Shown: positions 23,453 through 31,328, numbered from the stretch's first letter. The stretch: DNA of 64,000 nt from JASBTN01 sp965228805 (GCF_965228805.1 NZ_CBDDIE010000003.1:2914001-2978000); one strand, 5' to 3'. Notes: generated by a model from the sequence alone, not told the origin. Made by a program: numbers and translations.

Positions 23453-25126
23453 ATGGAGGTGCGGGTGGCACGCGGCGTTTTTGCAGGCATGATAAGCGGG
23501 GCAGTGGTCGGCGGTCTGGGGCTGGCCACATTGTCGGTGGTGAACGGGCCGGTGGAGCCCGTATCGCCCTTGAGCGATGAGATCACTGAAGCGCCGATAA
23601 CCGCGCCAGAAATGGACGCGGAGGAGCTTGCGGCGGCTACCGAAATGGACGAGACGCCCGAAGAACCCGCGCCGGAGCCTGTGCAGGAACCAGAGCCCGT
23701 GTCAGAACCAGTGTCGGAACCCGCGCCAGAACCTGAGCCCGAGACGGATCCGGTCGTGGAGCTTGAGCCCGAAGAGGGGGGGCAGGCGGAGCCCGAGGAG
23801 CTCGCGACGCAAGAGGTGGCGCCTGAACCGGATGCGGTAGCCGATGCCGAGGCCGCCTCTGACCCTGAGGTCATGGCCGACACCGACCTCGGCAGCGCGC
23901 CCGGGGAAGAGGCTGTGCCTGAACCCGCTGCTGAGCCCGAAGCTCCGGTGGAGCCCGAGATGACCGATGTGCAGCCGGAGGTGGATCAGGGCGCGGGTGA
24001 GGTGACCGGCCTGGTGCCTGAACCTGACACCCAACCGGAGTTGGCCGAAGGCGCGGGGACCGAAGCCCGCATCGACGAAACTCCCGCCGCGCCGACGGCG
24101 GCTGATCCGCAATCGGTGCCCGCTGCGGGGGAGGTCGTCCCCGTCCCGACGCCGCTGCCGCAGACCGAGGCCGCTCTGGATCCGGCCCTGTCCGAAGCTC
24201 CCGCGCCACAGGGGGAGACGGGGGCAGCATTGCCCGCGGTGGACGCAGCAGACATGCCCGCCGAGGCCCCGGCCGCGCTGGAAGATCCCGCCCAGCCGCC
24301 CGCCGCACCGGAGGAGAGCGAACCGCCCGCACCGACGCGGCTGAAAAGTGATCCGGTGGCACCGATTGGCGATCTGGCCCCGAACGTGACCACAAACCGT
24401 CTGCCGACCGTAGGCGCGGCGGCGGAGGCTGAGGCGGAACCTGAGGTTGCCGTCGCCTCGCCCCTGGCAATCGAGCGCAACTCTGCCCCATTCGAGCGGG
24501 CCGAGGGCCTGCCGATGATGTCTGTCGTCCTGCGCGATGACCCGGCTGCGCGCGCCGGGCTTGGGGACCTGGCCGGGCTGCCGTTCCCCGTCACCTTCGT
24601 CGTCGCCGCCGAACAGGCCGATGCGGCCGAGGCGATCGCCCTCTATCGCGCGGCCGGGGCGGAGGTTCTGGTCTCGGTCGCCCTGCCCGAAGGTGCGACG
24701 GCGGTGGACGCCGAAGTGACCTTGCAGGCCCATGCGGGGCTGCTGGCCGAGGCGGTCGGGCTGCAGATGGCTGCCGATTTTCAGACTGCAGGCCCCACGG
24801 CGACTCAGGTCGCCCAGGTGTTGGTCGAGGGCGGCCATGGGCTGGTGTCGCTACCACAGGGGCTGAACACCGGCCACAAGAGTGCGCTGAAGGTCGGCGT
24901 GCCTGCCGGTTTGGTGTTCCGTGAGCTGGACAACGACGGGCAATCGGCCGCCGTGATACGCCGCTTCCTGGACAATGCTGCCTTCAAGGCGCGCCAGGAA
25001 CGTGGTGTGATCCTGCTGGGCCACGCACGGGCGGAGACGCTGCAGGCGCTGATTGAATGGGGTTTGGGGAATCGTGCCAAATCCGTCGCGATGGCGCCGG
25101 TATCCGCTGTTTTGCTGGACGGCTAA
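23453..25126 (+). CDS. Divergent polysaccharide deacetylase family protein with long acidic linker
   Basis: A 557-aa envelope protein. A basic N-terminus and membrane anchor (about residues 6-28) are followed by ~310 residues of Pro/Glu/Ala-rich low-complexity sequence. A C-terminal divergent polysaccharide deacetylase (YibQ-like) domain occupies about residues 365-555 (LPMMSVVLRDDP...LPFPVTFVVAAE...GHARAETLQALIEW). Catalytic function in this divergent family is not established. The start is uncertain: ATG 23453 follows AGGAAG closely, while GTG 23465 has GGAGG 5 nt upstream. It is divergent from trpG. Confidence 0.8.
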   Translation: MEVRVARGVFAGMISGAVVGGLGLATLSVVNGPVEPVSPLSDEITEAPITAPEMDAEELAAATEMDETPEEPAPEPVQEPEPVSEPVSEPAPEPEPETDPVVELEPEEGGQAEPEELATQEVAPEPDAVADAEAASDPEVMADTDLGSAPGEEAVPEPAAEPEAPVEPEMTDVQPEVDQGAGEVTGLVPEPDTQPELAEGAGTEARIDETPAAPTAADPQSVPAAGEVVPVPTPLPQTEAALDPALSEAPAPQGETGAALPAVDAADMPAEAPAALEDPAQPPAAPEESEPPAPTRLKSDPVAPIGDLAPNVTTNRLPTVGAAAEAEAEPEVAVASPLAIERNSAPFERAEGLPMMSVVLRDDPAARAGLGDLAGLPFPVTFVVAAEQADAAEAIALYRAAGAEVLVSVALPEGATAVDAEVTLQAHAGLLAEAVGLQMAADFQTAGPTATQVAQVLVEGGHGLVSLPQGLNTGHKSALKVGVPAGLVFRELDNDGQSAAVIRRFLDNAAFKARQERGVILLGHARAETLQALIEWGLGNRAKSVAMAPVSAVLLDG

Positions 25127-25141
25127 GTGTTGCCAATAGGA

Positions 25142-25225
25142 GTGCCTTCGGCACGCTCGATACCTCGGCTTTGCTTCGGATCTGGGGGCGCTGCCCCCAA
25201 GTGACAAGCCCGTGAGGCTTGTCAC
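25142..25225. repeat. Cluster of three short hairpins (intergenic repeat-like)
   Basis: Within the 138-nt gap between two converging genes lie GTGCC-TTC-GGCAC (25142-25154), GGGGGC-GCT-GCCCCC (25184-25198) and GTGACAAGCC-N5-GGCTTGTCAC (25201-25225). The tail CCCCGGGATATTTTTGG follows. Such blocks recur between genes in Rhodobacteraceae, which is recalled knowledge, not tested here. They probably terminate transcripts from both sides. Confidence 0.55.
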
Positions 25226-25264
25226 GCCCCCGGGATATTTTTGGAAAGATGAAACGGGCCCGGC

Positions 25265-25690
25265 TCAGCGAATGTCGAAGCCCGGCGGCGCGAGGGTAAA
25301 GCCGTCAAACTGAAACCCCGGCGAGACGGTGCAGCTGACCAGGGTGTAGTCCCCGGTGCTGCGCGCCGCCTGCCAATGGTGTTCGGGAACGATCAGCTGC
25401 GGCTGGCCTTTCGTAAGGTCCGGGGTCAGCAGGTGATCCCTCTTGGGACCTTGGGCGGTCTTGGACAGGGACAGCACCACGGGCGCGCCCGCGTGGTAGA
25501 GCCAGATCTCGGTCGCGTCGACCTTGTGCCAGTGGCTGGCCTCGCCGTCCTTCAGCAGGAAATAGATGCAGGTACCAGTGGGGCGGCCCGAGCTGTCCTC
25601 GTCCACCCAGGTCTGGCGGTAATGCCCGCCCTCGGGATGCGGGGTGAGGTTCAGGGCCTCGATGATTTGATCGGAGGTCATGTCGTTCAT
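25265..25690 (-). CDS. Cupin domain-containing protein (DUF985 family)
   Basis: A 141-aa single-domain cupin. The conserved start LTPHPEGGHYRQTW is typical of the DUF985/cupin_5 family, and a barrel core follows: IYFLLKDGEASHWHKVDATEIW with the metal-type His residues, then TLVSCTVSPGFQFDGFTLA. Function is unknown; a small-molecule-binding or epimerase-like role is possible. ATG 25690 is chosen; ATG 25681 (MTSDQIIEAL) is an alternative. Confidence 0.85.
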   Translation of the reverse strand: MNDMTSDQIIEALNLTPHPEGGHYRQTWVDEDSSGRPTGTCIYFLLKDGEASHWHKVDATEIWLYHAGAPVVLSLSKTAQGPKRDHLLTPDLTKGQPQLIVPEHHWQAARSTGDYTLVSCTVSPGFQFDGFTLAPPGFDIR

Positions 25691-25831
25691 GGGGCACTCG
25701 GCAGGGTTGCGCCGGTCGCCGGGCGGATGGCTGACCGGAACAGGGTTTCGTGATAGGATCAGGGGGCACAATCGCAGAATTGTCGGGTTTCACAAGGCAG
25801 GGCCTGTCCAACATATTTGGGAGGTCAAGAC

Positions 25832-26164
25832 ATGCCGTTTTATCTGTTCCGTGGACGTTACAACACCGATGCCCTGCGCGCGCTGGTCGATGAACCCCAG
25901 GACCGCGAGAAGGTCGCGGGCGAGATGATCGCGGCGATGGGCGGCAAGCTGCATCACCTGTTTTTCTGTTTCGGGGACGAGGATGTGGTTGCCTTGATCG
26001 AGGCGCCCAGTGACGAGGTCATGGCGGCCTGCGCGCTGGTGGTCGGGGCTTCGGGCACCATGGCGGGCGGCGCGACAACCAAGCTGATGACCAGCCAGGA
26101 GGCCATGGGCGCCATGTCGGCGGCCAAGGCCGGGCGCGGGGCGTACAGGCCGGTTGGCGGCTGA
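25832..26164 (+). CDS. GYD domain-containing protein
   Basis: A 110-aa small soluble protein with the ferredoxin-like GYD fold: MPFYLFRGRYNTDALRALV at the start, GGKLHHLFFCFGDEDVVALIEAP in the middle and a C-terminal LMTSQEAMGAM segment. Biochemical function is unknown for the family. An AGGTCAAGAC-type weak ribosome site precedes the ATG at 25832. It converges with the carboxymuconolactone-decarboxylase-like gene, with only 2 nt between stops. Confidence 0.85.
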   Translation: MPFYLFRGRYNTDALRALVDEPQDREKVAGEMIAAMGGKLHHLFFCFGDEDVVALIEAPSDEVMAACALVVGASGTMAGGATTKLMTSQEAMGAMSAAKAGRGAYRPVGG

Positions 26165-26166
26165 GC

Positions 26167-26691
26167 CTAGCCCAGACGTTTCATCAAGGAGAGATCGCAG
26201 GCGGTGGCGTGGCCCATGGCCCGTTTGATGCCGGGCAGAAGGGCCGCGCCGTTCATTGCGAAGCTGAGCTCAATCAGACCTTTCTCGCCATAGGTGTCCA
26301 GGATCGCCGCGCGCGCGTCGGGCGCGTCCACCCGGTCGCGGGTGACCGCATCGGCCAGGGTGGCGATGTGGCACAGCGGCGCGGGAAGGGACACGCCATG
26401 CAGCGTGTCGCGGATCAGCGCGTCGGACAGCTTGGCCTTGCGTGCCAGGTTCACCTCGGCCTCGACACAGGTTCCGCAATCGGCGGCCAGAGCGCCGCGC
26501 AGGCGGGCCACATGGTAGGCCTCTTTCGGCACGTGTTTCACCGGGTCGAGAAAGCCAAATAGCCGGTTGTAGCGGGTCAAGAGCCCGATATCCGTATCCG
26601 CGATCTGATGCACATAGTCCAGCGCAACACCAAGGCGGCGTTCGGCGCGGGTTATCATCTTGTGGGCAATTTGGGTGAGGATTTGGGACAT
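26167..26691 (-). CDS. Carboxymuconolactone decarboxylase/AhpD-like family protein
   Basis: A 174-aa all-helical protein. The segment CGTCVEAEVNLARKAKLSD carries the CxxC seen in AhpD-like members, where the cysteines take part in peroxide or thiol chemistry. The remaining sequence (LPAPLCHIATLADAVTRDRV) fits the same fold. The start is ATG 26691; the frame continues 12 codons upstream without a ribosome site. It lies next to a gene remnant and probably forms a single unit. Confidence 0.75.
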   Translation of the reverse strand: MSQILTQIAHKMITRAERRLGVALDYVHQIADTDIGLLTRYNRLFGFLDPVKHVPKEAYHVARLRGALAADCGTCVEAEVNLARKAKLSDALIRDTLHGVSLPAPLCHIATLADAVTRDRVDAPDARAAILDTYGEKGLIELSFAMNGAALLPGIKRAMGHATACDLSLMKRLG

Positions 26692-26805
26692 GGGTGGCCT
26701 CGATGAAAAAACAACCGTAGCGAACAATGGATTGCGCGAAACTTCAAGGCGCGTCGCGGACTTCTAACGACCTTTTTGTCAGAGGAGATGCCCCCGGAGT
26801 TGGGC

Positions 26806-27018
26806 TCAGGCCGGGCGCGTCTTGGCGAATGCCGCGGCCTGGCCGAGTTTGTGACCCACCGTGTCCCGCAGGGTCCAGATCACCGCCTGGTCGATGTAAA
26901 ACCGCCTGCCCTTGGTCGAGATGCGGATGCCGGAATAGTCGTCGATGAAACCGCGCTCGGTGATCGAGGCGAGCATTGCCGCCCGTGCGGCGCGTTCATC
27001 GGGTTCGGCGGTGAGGCG
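26806..27018 (-). pseudogene. Truncated MEKHLA-domain gene (3' part only)
   Basis: On the minus strand about 70 residues, beginning RLTAEPDERAARAAML and continuing GFIDDYSGIRISTKGRRF and GHKLGQAAAF, match the C-terminal half of stand-alone MEKHLA-domain (PAS-like) proteins. The N-terminal half is missing. Upstream of about 27018 the frame runs into unrelated AT-rich sequence (TTTAAATATTTG) without a credible start. The fragment is therefore read as the surviving 3' end of a gene cut by an insertion or deletion. Confidence 0.6.
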
Positions 27019-27112
27019 TTTAAATATTTGCCGCTGTAGGTGGTTCGAGTCCAATAAGCTTGTTTCGTCGCGGCAATGGAGCCGCGAAATCGGCAGGCTG
27101 AAAGGAGAACCA

Positions 27113-27253
27113 ATGATGGAAATATTTCTGCACCAGCAGTACGGCCACGATGCAAACATCTGGATCACGGGATACTATGACGAGCAGGGCAGAAAACGCT
27201 TCATGCTACAGGAGCACCGAAAGCCGCCACGACCGATTGAGCCGGTTTGGTGA
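27113..27253 (+). CDS. Small hypothetical protein (46 aa)
   Basis: ATG 27113, or 27116, follows a good AAAGGAGA ribosome site. The product MMEIFLHQQYGHDANIWITG... is 46 aa, mixed charged/aromatic, and ends RPIEPVW. Base composition is lower in GC than in the neighbours. No family is recognised. It lies between the truncated MEKHLA gene and eno, in what looks like a small inserted segment. It may be a real accessory peptide or a chance ORF. Confidence 0.45.
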   Translation: MMEIFLHQQYGHDANIWITGYYDEQGRKRFMLQEHRKPPRPIEPVW

Positions 27254-27259
27254 CGTGGC

Positions 27260-27290
27260 GCACTGGTCCGACAAGCTGTCGGGCCAGTGC
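27260..27290 (-). terminator. Hairpin downstream of eno
   Basis: A 14-bp stem with one G-U pair (GCACTGGTCCGACA / TGTCGGGCCAGTGC) and a 3-nt loop lies between the 46-aa ORF and the eno stop. There is no T tract on either side, so it is a strong hairpin but a non-canonical terminator. Confidence 0.55.
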
Positions 27291-27304
27291 TTGGGAAGAC
27301 TGAA

Positions 27305-28579
27305 TCACTTCAGGATCGAACGACCGGCGTATTCGGCGGTCTCACCCAGCATTTCCTCGATGCGGATCAGTTGGTTGTACTTGGCCAACCGGTCGGACCG
27401 CGCCAGCGAGCCGGTCTTGATCTGGCCGCAGTTGGTGGCGACGGCCAGATCGGCGATGGTGGCGTCCTCGGTCTCGCCCGAGCGGTGCGACATCACGTTG
27501 GTGAAACCCGCGCGGTGGGCCATGTCGACGGCTTTCAGGGTCTCCGACAGCGAGCCGATCTGGTTCACCTTCACCAGCATGGAGTTCGCCGATTTCTTGG
27601 CGATGCCGTCGGCCAGGCGGGCCGGATTGGTGACGAAGAGGTCATCGCCCACCAGCTGCACCTTGTCACCGATGGCGGCGGTCAGGGCGGCCCAGCCGTC
27701 CCAGTCATCCTCGGCCATGCCGTCTTCGATCGAGATGATCGGGTAGTCGTTCACCAGTGCCTCAAGGTAGGCCACGTTCTCTTCCGACGTCAGGGTCTTG
27801 CCCTCACCGGACAGCACGTATTTGCCGTCCTTGTAATACTCGGTCGAGGCGCAATCGAGTGCCAGGTAGATGTCCTCGCCGGGTTTGTAGCCCGCTTTTT
27901 CGACCGATTTCAGCACGAAATCCAGCGCTTCGCGGGTCGAGGCGATGTTGGGGGCAAAGCCGCCCTCGTCGCCGATGCCGGTGGACAGGCCCGCGGCGGT
28001 CAGCTCTTTCTTCAGCGTGTGGAACACCTCGGCGCCCATGCGGATCGCGTCGCGGATGTTGGTGGCCGACACCGGCATGATCATGAATTCCTGGATGTCG
28101 ATCGGGTTGTCGGCGTGCTCGCCGCCGTTGATGATGTTCATCATCGGCACCGGCAGCACGCGGGCGGCCGAACCACCGACATAGCGGTAGAGCGGCAGGG
28201 CCGAGGCGTCGGCAGCGGCTTTCGCCACGGCCAGCGAGACGCCCAGGATGGCGTTGGCGCCCAGGCGGCCCTTGTTCGGCGTGCCGTCCAGTTCGATCAT
28301 GGCCGCGTCGATGGCTTCCTGTTCGGTGGCGTCGAAACCAACCAGGGCCTCGGCGATCTCGCCGTTCACGGCGGCGACGGCCTCCAGAACGCCCTTGCCC
28401 ATGTAACGGCCCTTGTCGCCATCGCGGCGCTCGACGGCTTCGTGTGCGCCGGTTGAGGCGCCCGAGGGCACGGCGGCGCGGCCCAGGGTGCCGTCTTCCA
28501 GGATCACGTCGACCTCGACGGTCGGGTTGCCGCGGCTGTCCAGGATTTCGCGGGCGAGAATGTCGATGATGATGCTCAT
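27305..28579 (-). CDS. eno: Enolase (phosphopyruvate hydratase)
   Basis: Converts 2-phosphoglycerate to phosphoenolpyruvate in glycolysis and gluconeogenesis. The 424-aa protein has REILDSRGNPTVEVD, GANAILGVSLA, the Mg-binding DE region in ISIEDGMAEDDWDGW, VQLVGDDLFVTN and SHRSGETEDATIADLAV. Length is normal. ATG 28579 (MSIIIDILAREI) is the standard start. Two LacI-type palindromic elements lie in the 178-nt upstream gap, suggesting carbon-source control. Confidence 0.98.
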   Translation of the reverse strand: MSIIIDILAREILDSRGNPTVEVDVILEDGTLGRAAVPSGASTGAHEAVERRDGDKGRYMGKGVLEAVAAVNGEIAEALVGFDATEQEAIDAAMIELDGTPNKGRLGANAILGVSLAVAKAAADASALPLYRYVGGSAARVLPVPMMNIINGGEHADNPIDIQEFMIMPVSATNIRDAIRMGAEVFHTLKKELTAAGLSTGIGDEGGFAPNIASTREALDFVLKSVEKAGYKPGEDIYLALDCASTEYYKDGKYVLSGEGKTLTSEENVAYLEALVNDYPIISIEDGMAEDDWDGWAALTAAIGDKVQLVGDDLFVTNPARLADGIAKKSANSMLVKVNQIGSLSETLKAVDMAHRAGFTNVMSHRSGETEDATIADLAVATNCGQIKTGSLARSDRLAKYNQLIRIEEMLGETAEYAGRSILK

Positions 28580-28600
28580 GGCGGGGCCTTTCACGGTTCG

Positions 28601-28614
28601 TGTTAGCGCTAACT
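28601..28614. promoter_or_regulatory. LacI-type operator candidate O1 upstream of eno
   Basis: TGTTAGCGCTAACT contains the perfect 12-bp palindrome GTTAGCGCTAAC with the central CG-rich step typical of LacI-family sites. It lies 21 nt upstream of the eno ATG. Central-carbon regulators of this family such as CceR control enolase in Rhodobacter, but the exact consensus was not available for comparison. Confidence 0.5.
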
Positions 28615-28715
28615 GAATTCGTGGCCGTGATAAGCGATCAACGGCCGCGAAGAAAGGTATTTCTTGGTTCAGGGCTATAGCCGGGGGGCGGGCGCATGGA
28701 AAGGGGCGCCGCCGA

Positions 28716-28729
28716 TGTTAGCGCACACG
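28716..28729. promoter_or_regulatory. LacI-type operator candidate O2 upstream of eno
   Basis: TGTTAGCGCACACG shares its first nine bases with O1 and is partly palindromic. Its centre is 115 nt from the centre of O1, close to eleven helical turns, so the two could be bridged by one tetramer. Assignment rests on similarity to O1 and on position. Confidence 0.4.
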
Positions 28730-28757
28730 TTTCGTGATCCGTGAAAATCGGGTGGGT

Positions 28758-29648
28758 TCAGGCCGCCGCACGCGCCTTTCGCGCCAGCCGTGCTTCGCGC
28801 AGGAAGGTGTAAAGCCCGGTCGAGATGATCAACCCGGCGCCAGCCAGGGTCCAGACATCCGGCCGTTCGGCAAAGACGATCATGCCCAGGATCAGCGAGA
28901 AGACCAGCCGAGTGTAGCGAAACGGCATGACTGCGCCTGCGTCGCCCATGCGCATGGCCAGCACGATGGCGTAGTAGCCCGAGACGCCGAAGATCACCGC
29001 GCCAGCGACAAGGCCCCAGCCGCGCGGGGTCGGCCAGGCCATGGGCTCGGGTGACAGCGGCAGGATCACCAGCCCGGCCACCAGCACCGAGGCAAAGCCG
29101 TAGAAGGCGACCGAGGTCGAGGGGATGTCCGGCCTCAGCTGCCGGGTGATCAGGTCGCGCGCGGCGATGCCGACGACGGTAATGGCGGGCAGAAGCGCGT
29201 TCATGTCAAAGCTTTCGCCACCCGGGCGGATGATCATCATGACACCGACGAAGCCCACGAAAATGGCGCTCCAGCGGCGCCAGCCGACCTGTTCGCCCAG
29301 GAAGATCGCGGCGCCTGCGGTCACCGCCAGCGGCGTGGCCTGGAACACGGCGGCTACGGTGGACAGGGGCACCAGCGCCAGGGCCGAGATGAAGAAGATG
29401 GTCGAGGCCCCTTCGGAAAAATTGCGCGCCAGCATCGCCTGCCCGCGCATGTCGCGATGCACCAGGGGCGCGAGCGTGCCGCGCTGCGCCAGCGTCAGGG
29501 CGGCAAAGGCCAGCGAGCCGCCGATGCCGATGAAGATCAGCACCTGCGCCACCGGCAGCCCTTCGGTCATCGACTTGATGAAGACATCCTCCATCGTGAA
29601 GCCGATCATGGCGGCGACCATGAGGATGATGGCGCGGGTATTGTTCAT
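28758..29648 (-). CDS. DMT-superfamily (EamA) transporter, first of a tandem pair
   Basis: A 296-aa inner-membrane protein with about ten hydrophobic segments and two EamA repeats (roughly residues 5-135 and 145-285). It starts MNNTRAIILMVAAMIGFTMEDVFIKSM and ends with a basic ARLARKARAAA tail. It probably exports or imports a metabolite; the substrate is not readable. ATG 29648 follows AAGGAGA. It is 71 nt downstream of a related DMT gene on the same strand and is similar to it through most of its length (for example the IMVFALALAVFV-type and ERPDxWTLxG blocks). Confidence 0.88.
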   Translation of the reverse strand: MNNTRAIILMVAAMIGFTMEDVFIKSMTEGLPVAQVLIFIGIGGSLAFAALTLAQRGTLAPLVHRDMRGQAMLARNFSEGASTIFFISALALVPLSTVAAVFQATPLAVTAGAAIFLGEQVGWRRWSAIFVGFVGVMMIIRPGGESFDMNALLPAITVVGIAARDLITRQLRPDIPSTSVAFYGFASVLVAGLVILPLSPEPMAWPTPRGWGLVAGAVIFGVSGYYAIVLAMRMGDAGAVMPFRYTRLVFSLILGMIVFAERPDVWTLAGAGLIISTGLYTFLREARLARKARAAA

Positions 29649-29719
29649 GGGGTCTCCTTGATCCTGCCTCCATGTGAGCGGTGGGGCAGGGCGGGGCTTG
29701 TCCGTTTCCGACCCCGTGG

Positions 29720-30625
29720 TCAGGAAGCGACCTTTGTCCGGTTTGCATCCCGGCTCATCGCCTGCCGCTCTCTGAGGAAGGAATAGAGCCCGGCGCCAAC
29801 GGCAATGGCGGTGCCGATCAGGGTCCAAGCGTCAGGGCGTTCGCCAAAGACGAAGACCGCCAGGGCCAGGGCAAAGACCATGCGCGAATAGCGGAAGGGC
29901 GATACGGCCGAGACCTCGCCCACCCGCATCGCGGCGGTGATCGCGTGGTAGCCCAGCACGCCCACAGTGACCATCAGCGCCATGAGGCCCCAGTTGGCGC
30001 CGCTCATCGGCACCCAGTCCTGACCTGAGAGCAGCAGAACCGCGCCGGTGGGCGCCAGCATCGACATGCCATATGTCGAAATGCGCATGGTCGGCATGCC
30101 CGGGGGCACCAGGCGTGTGGCCAGGTCGCGCAGGGCCAGACCGACCATGGCGGCAAAGGCCCAGAGCGCGTTCGGGTCGAACCCGGCGAAGCCCGGCCGC
30201 ATGATGATCAAGACGCCGACAAAGCCCACCAGCGTTGCGGTCCAGCGGCGCCAGCAGACCCGCTCGCCGAGCAGGGTGGCTGCGCCCAGGGTCACCGCCA
30301 GGGGCGTGGCCTGCAGGATGGCGGCGGTCAGCGACAGGTCGGTCTTGGCAAGCGCGGTGAAGATGCAGAAGGTGCCGGCAATCTCGGCGGCATTACGCAG
30401 GATCACGCCCCGGTGCAGGAACTCGCGGGTCATCACCCGGTGACCTTGCAGGCGGGTCATGATTGCGAAGACCAGCCCGCCGCCGGAGCCCAGAAGCAGA
30501 AGCACCTGGCCCAGGGGCATCGCTTCGGCGGCCCATTTGATCGTCATGTCGCCAAGTGCAAAGAACGCCATGGCCAGCACCATCAGGGCAATGCCGCGCA
30601 GGTTGTCCGAGCGTGGGTGGGTCAT
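29720..30625 (-). CDS. DMT-superfamily (EamA) transporter, second of a tandem pair
   Basis: A 301-aa protein with ten predicted helices and two EamA repeats, starting MTHPRSDNLRGIALMVLAMAFFALGDMTIKW and ending with a basic tail after YSFLRERQAM. It shares motifs with the downstream gene (LLGERVCWRRWTA versus FLGEQVGWRRWSA; FGERPDAWTLIG versus FAERPDVWTLAG), so the two look like an ancient duplication. The upstream open frame to 30868 covers repeat-rich intergenic DNA and is not coding. Substrate unknown. Confidence 0.88.
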   Translation of the reverse strand: MTHPRSDNLRGIALMVLAMAFFALGDMTIKWAAEAMPLGQVLLLLGSGGGLVFAIMTRLQGHRVMTREFLHRGVILRNAAEIAGTFCIFTALAKTDLSLTAAILQATPLAVTLGAATLLGERVCWRRWTATLVGFVGVLIIMRPGFAGFDPNALWAFAAMVGLALRDLATRLVPPGMPTMRISTYGMSMLAPTGAVLLLSGQDWVPMSGANWGLMALMVTVGVLGYHAITAAMRVGEVSAVSPFRYSRMVFALALAVFVFGERPDAWTLIGTAIAVGAGLYSFLRERQAMSRDANRTKVAS

Positions 30626-30751
30626 CTGGGGCTCCGTTGGGCGAATGCGCCGACCATGGGGGAGGCGGGCGGATTTGACCAGATGGAAAATGCTGGGGGC
30701 GTGGCTGGCGTTGTCAAGTAGAGTGCGCGTGCCGCGCACGCTTGATGTCTC

Positions 30752-30767
30752 GCGCCTGTACAGGCGC
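30752..30767. repeat. 16-bp perfect palindrome GCGCCTGTACAGGCGC
   Basis: It lies in the 295-nt gene-free gap between the Fur/Mur gene and the upstream DMT gene. The same gap holds GTGCGCGTGCCGCGCAC (near 30723) and an AT-rich hairpin (30854-30874). No gene is seen in the gap. The palindrome could be an operator or part of the intergenic repeat array. Confidence 0.5.
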
Positions 30768-30853
30768 TCGGGTGGGCGTCCGGGGCTGATGTATCGCACA
30801 CGCAGGCCCGTGCTGGGCCCGCGAAAGCCGCGCGCAGCGCGGCCACCGAAAGC

Positions 30854-30874
30854 AAAATTATGTGCCATAATTTT
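30854..30874. repeat. AT-rich hairpin repeat, copy A
   Basis: Arms AAAATTATG and CATAATTTT with a 3-nt loop are set in GC-rich flanks beginning GGCCACCGAAAGC and followed by CGCC. The core AGCAAAATTAT is shared with the element at 33.7 kb. It lies just past the 3' end of the minus-strand Fur/Mur gene, where it could act as a terminator-like or REP-like element. Confidence 0.6.
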
Positions 30875-30920
30875 CGCCTGCGGCGGGCGGGGCGTCTCCT
30901 GTGGGCGCGGTGCCCCGGGC

Positions 30921-31328
30921 TCAGCGTTTCTTTACGCCGTAGAGCTCCAACCGGTGGTCGCGCAGCTCATAGCCCAGTTTCTCGGCGATCTTGACCTGCA
31001 GCGCTTCAATTTCCTCGTCGACGAATTCGATCACCTCGCCGGTGGTCAGGTCGATCAGGTGGTCGTGGTGCTCGCGCCCGGCGGGTTCGTAGCGCGCGCG
31101 CCCGTCGCCGAACTCGTTCTTGACCAGGATCCCCGCCTCTTCGAACAGTTTCACCGTGCGGTAGACCGTGGCGATCGAGATGCCGGGATCGACCGCGCTG
31201 ACCCGCGTGTAGAGCTCTTCGACATCCGGGTGATCCATGGTGCCCTCCAGAACCCCTGCAATCACGCGGCGTTGCTCGGTCATGCGCAGCCCCTTGAGCT
31301 CGCATTTCTGAAGGATCGTCTTGGCCAT
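30921..31328 (-). CDS. Fur-family metal-responsive regulator (Fur/Mur type)
   Basis: A 135-aa DNA-binding repressor. The N-terminal winged helix (residues 1-80) has GLRMTEQRRVIAGVL and ISIATVYRTVKLFEEAG. The C-terminal dimerisation domain has the metal-binding HHDHLIDLTTGEVIEF and LGYELRDHRLELYG. In Rhodobacterales and rhizobia this subgroup is often the manganese regulator Mur rather than a true iron Fur. It lacks the CxxC zinc motifs of E. coli Fur. ATG 31328 is preferred over GTG 31334. It is a single-gene unit. Confidence 0.9.
   Translation of the reverse strand: MAKTILQKCELKGLRMTEQRRVIAGVLEGTMDHPDVEELYTRVSAVDPGISIATVYRTVKLFEEAGILVKNEFGDGRARYEPAGREHHDHLIDLTTGEVIEFVDEEIEALQVKIAEKLGYELRDHRLELYGVKKR

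Noticed and set aside
23702..24838. 378-aa minus-strand frame opposite the deacetylase linker
   Set aside because: Arg/Gly/Leu-rich shadow of the acidic repeat-like linker, with no start signal.
30626..30868. N-terminal extension of the second DMT transporter into the intergenic repeats
   Set aside because: The added 81 residues are Arg/Pro-rich, cover dyad-rich DNA and precede a normal DMT start at 30625.
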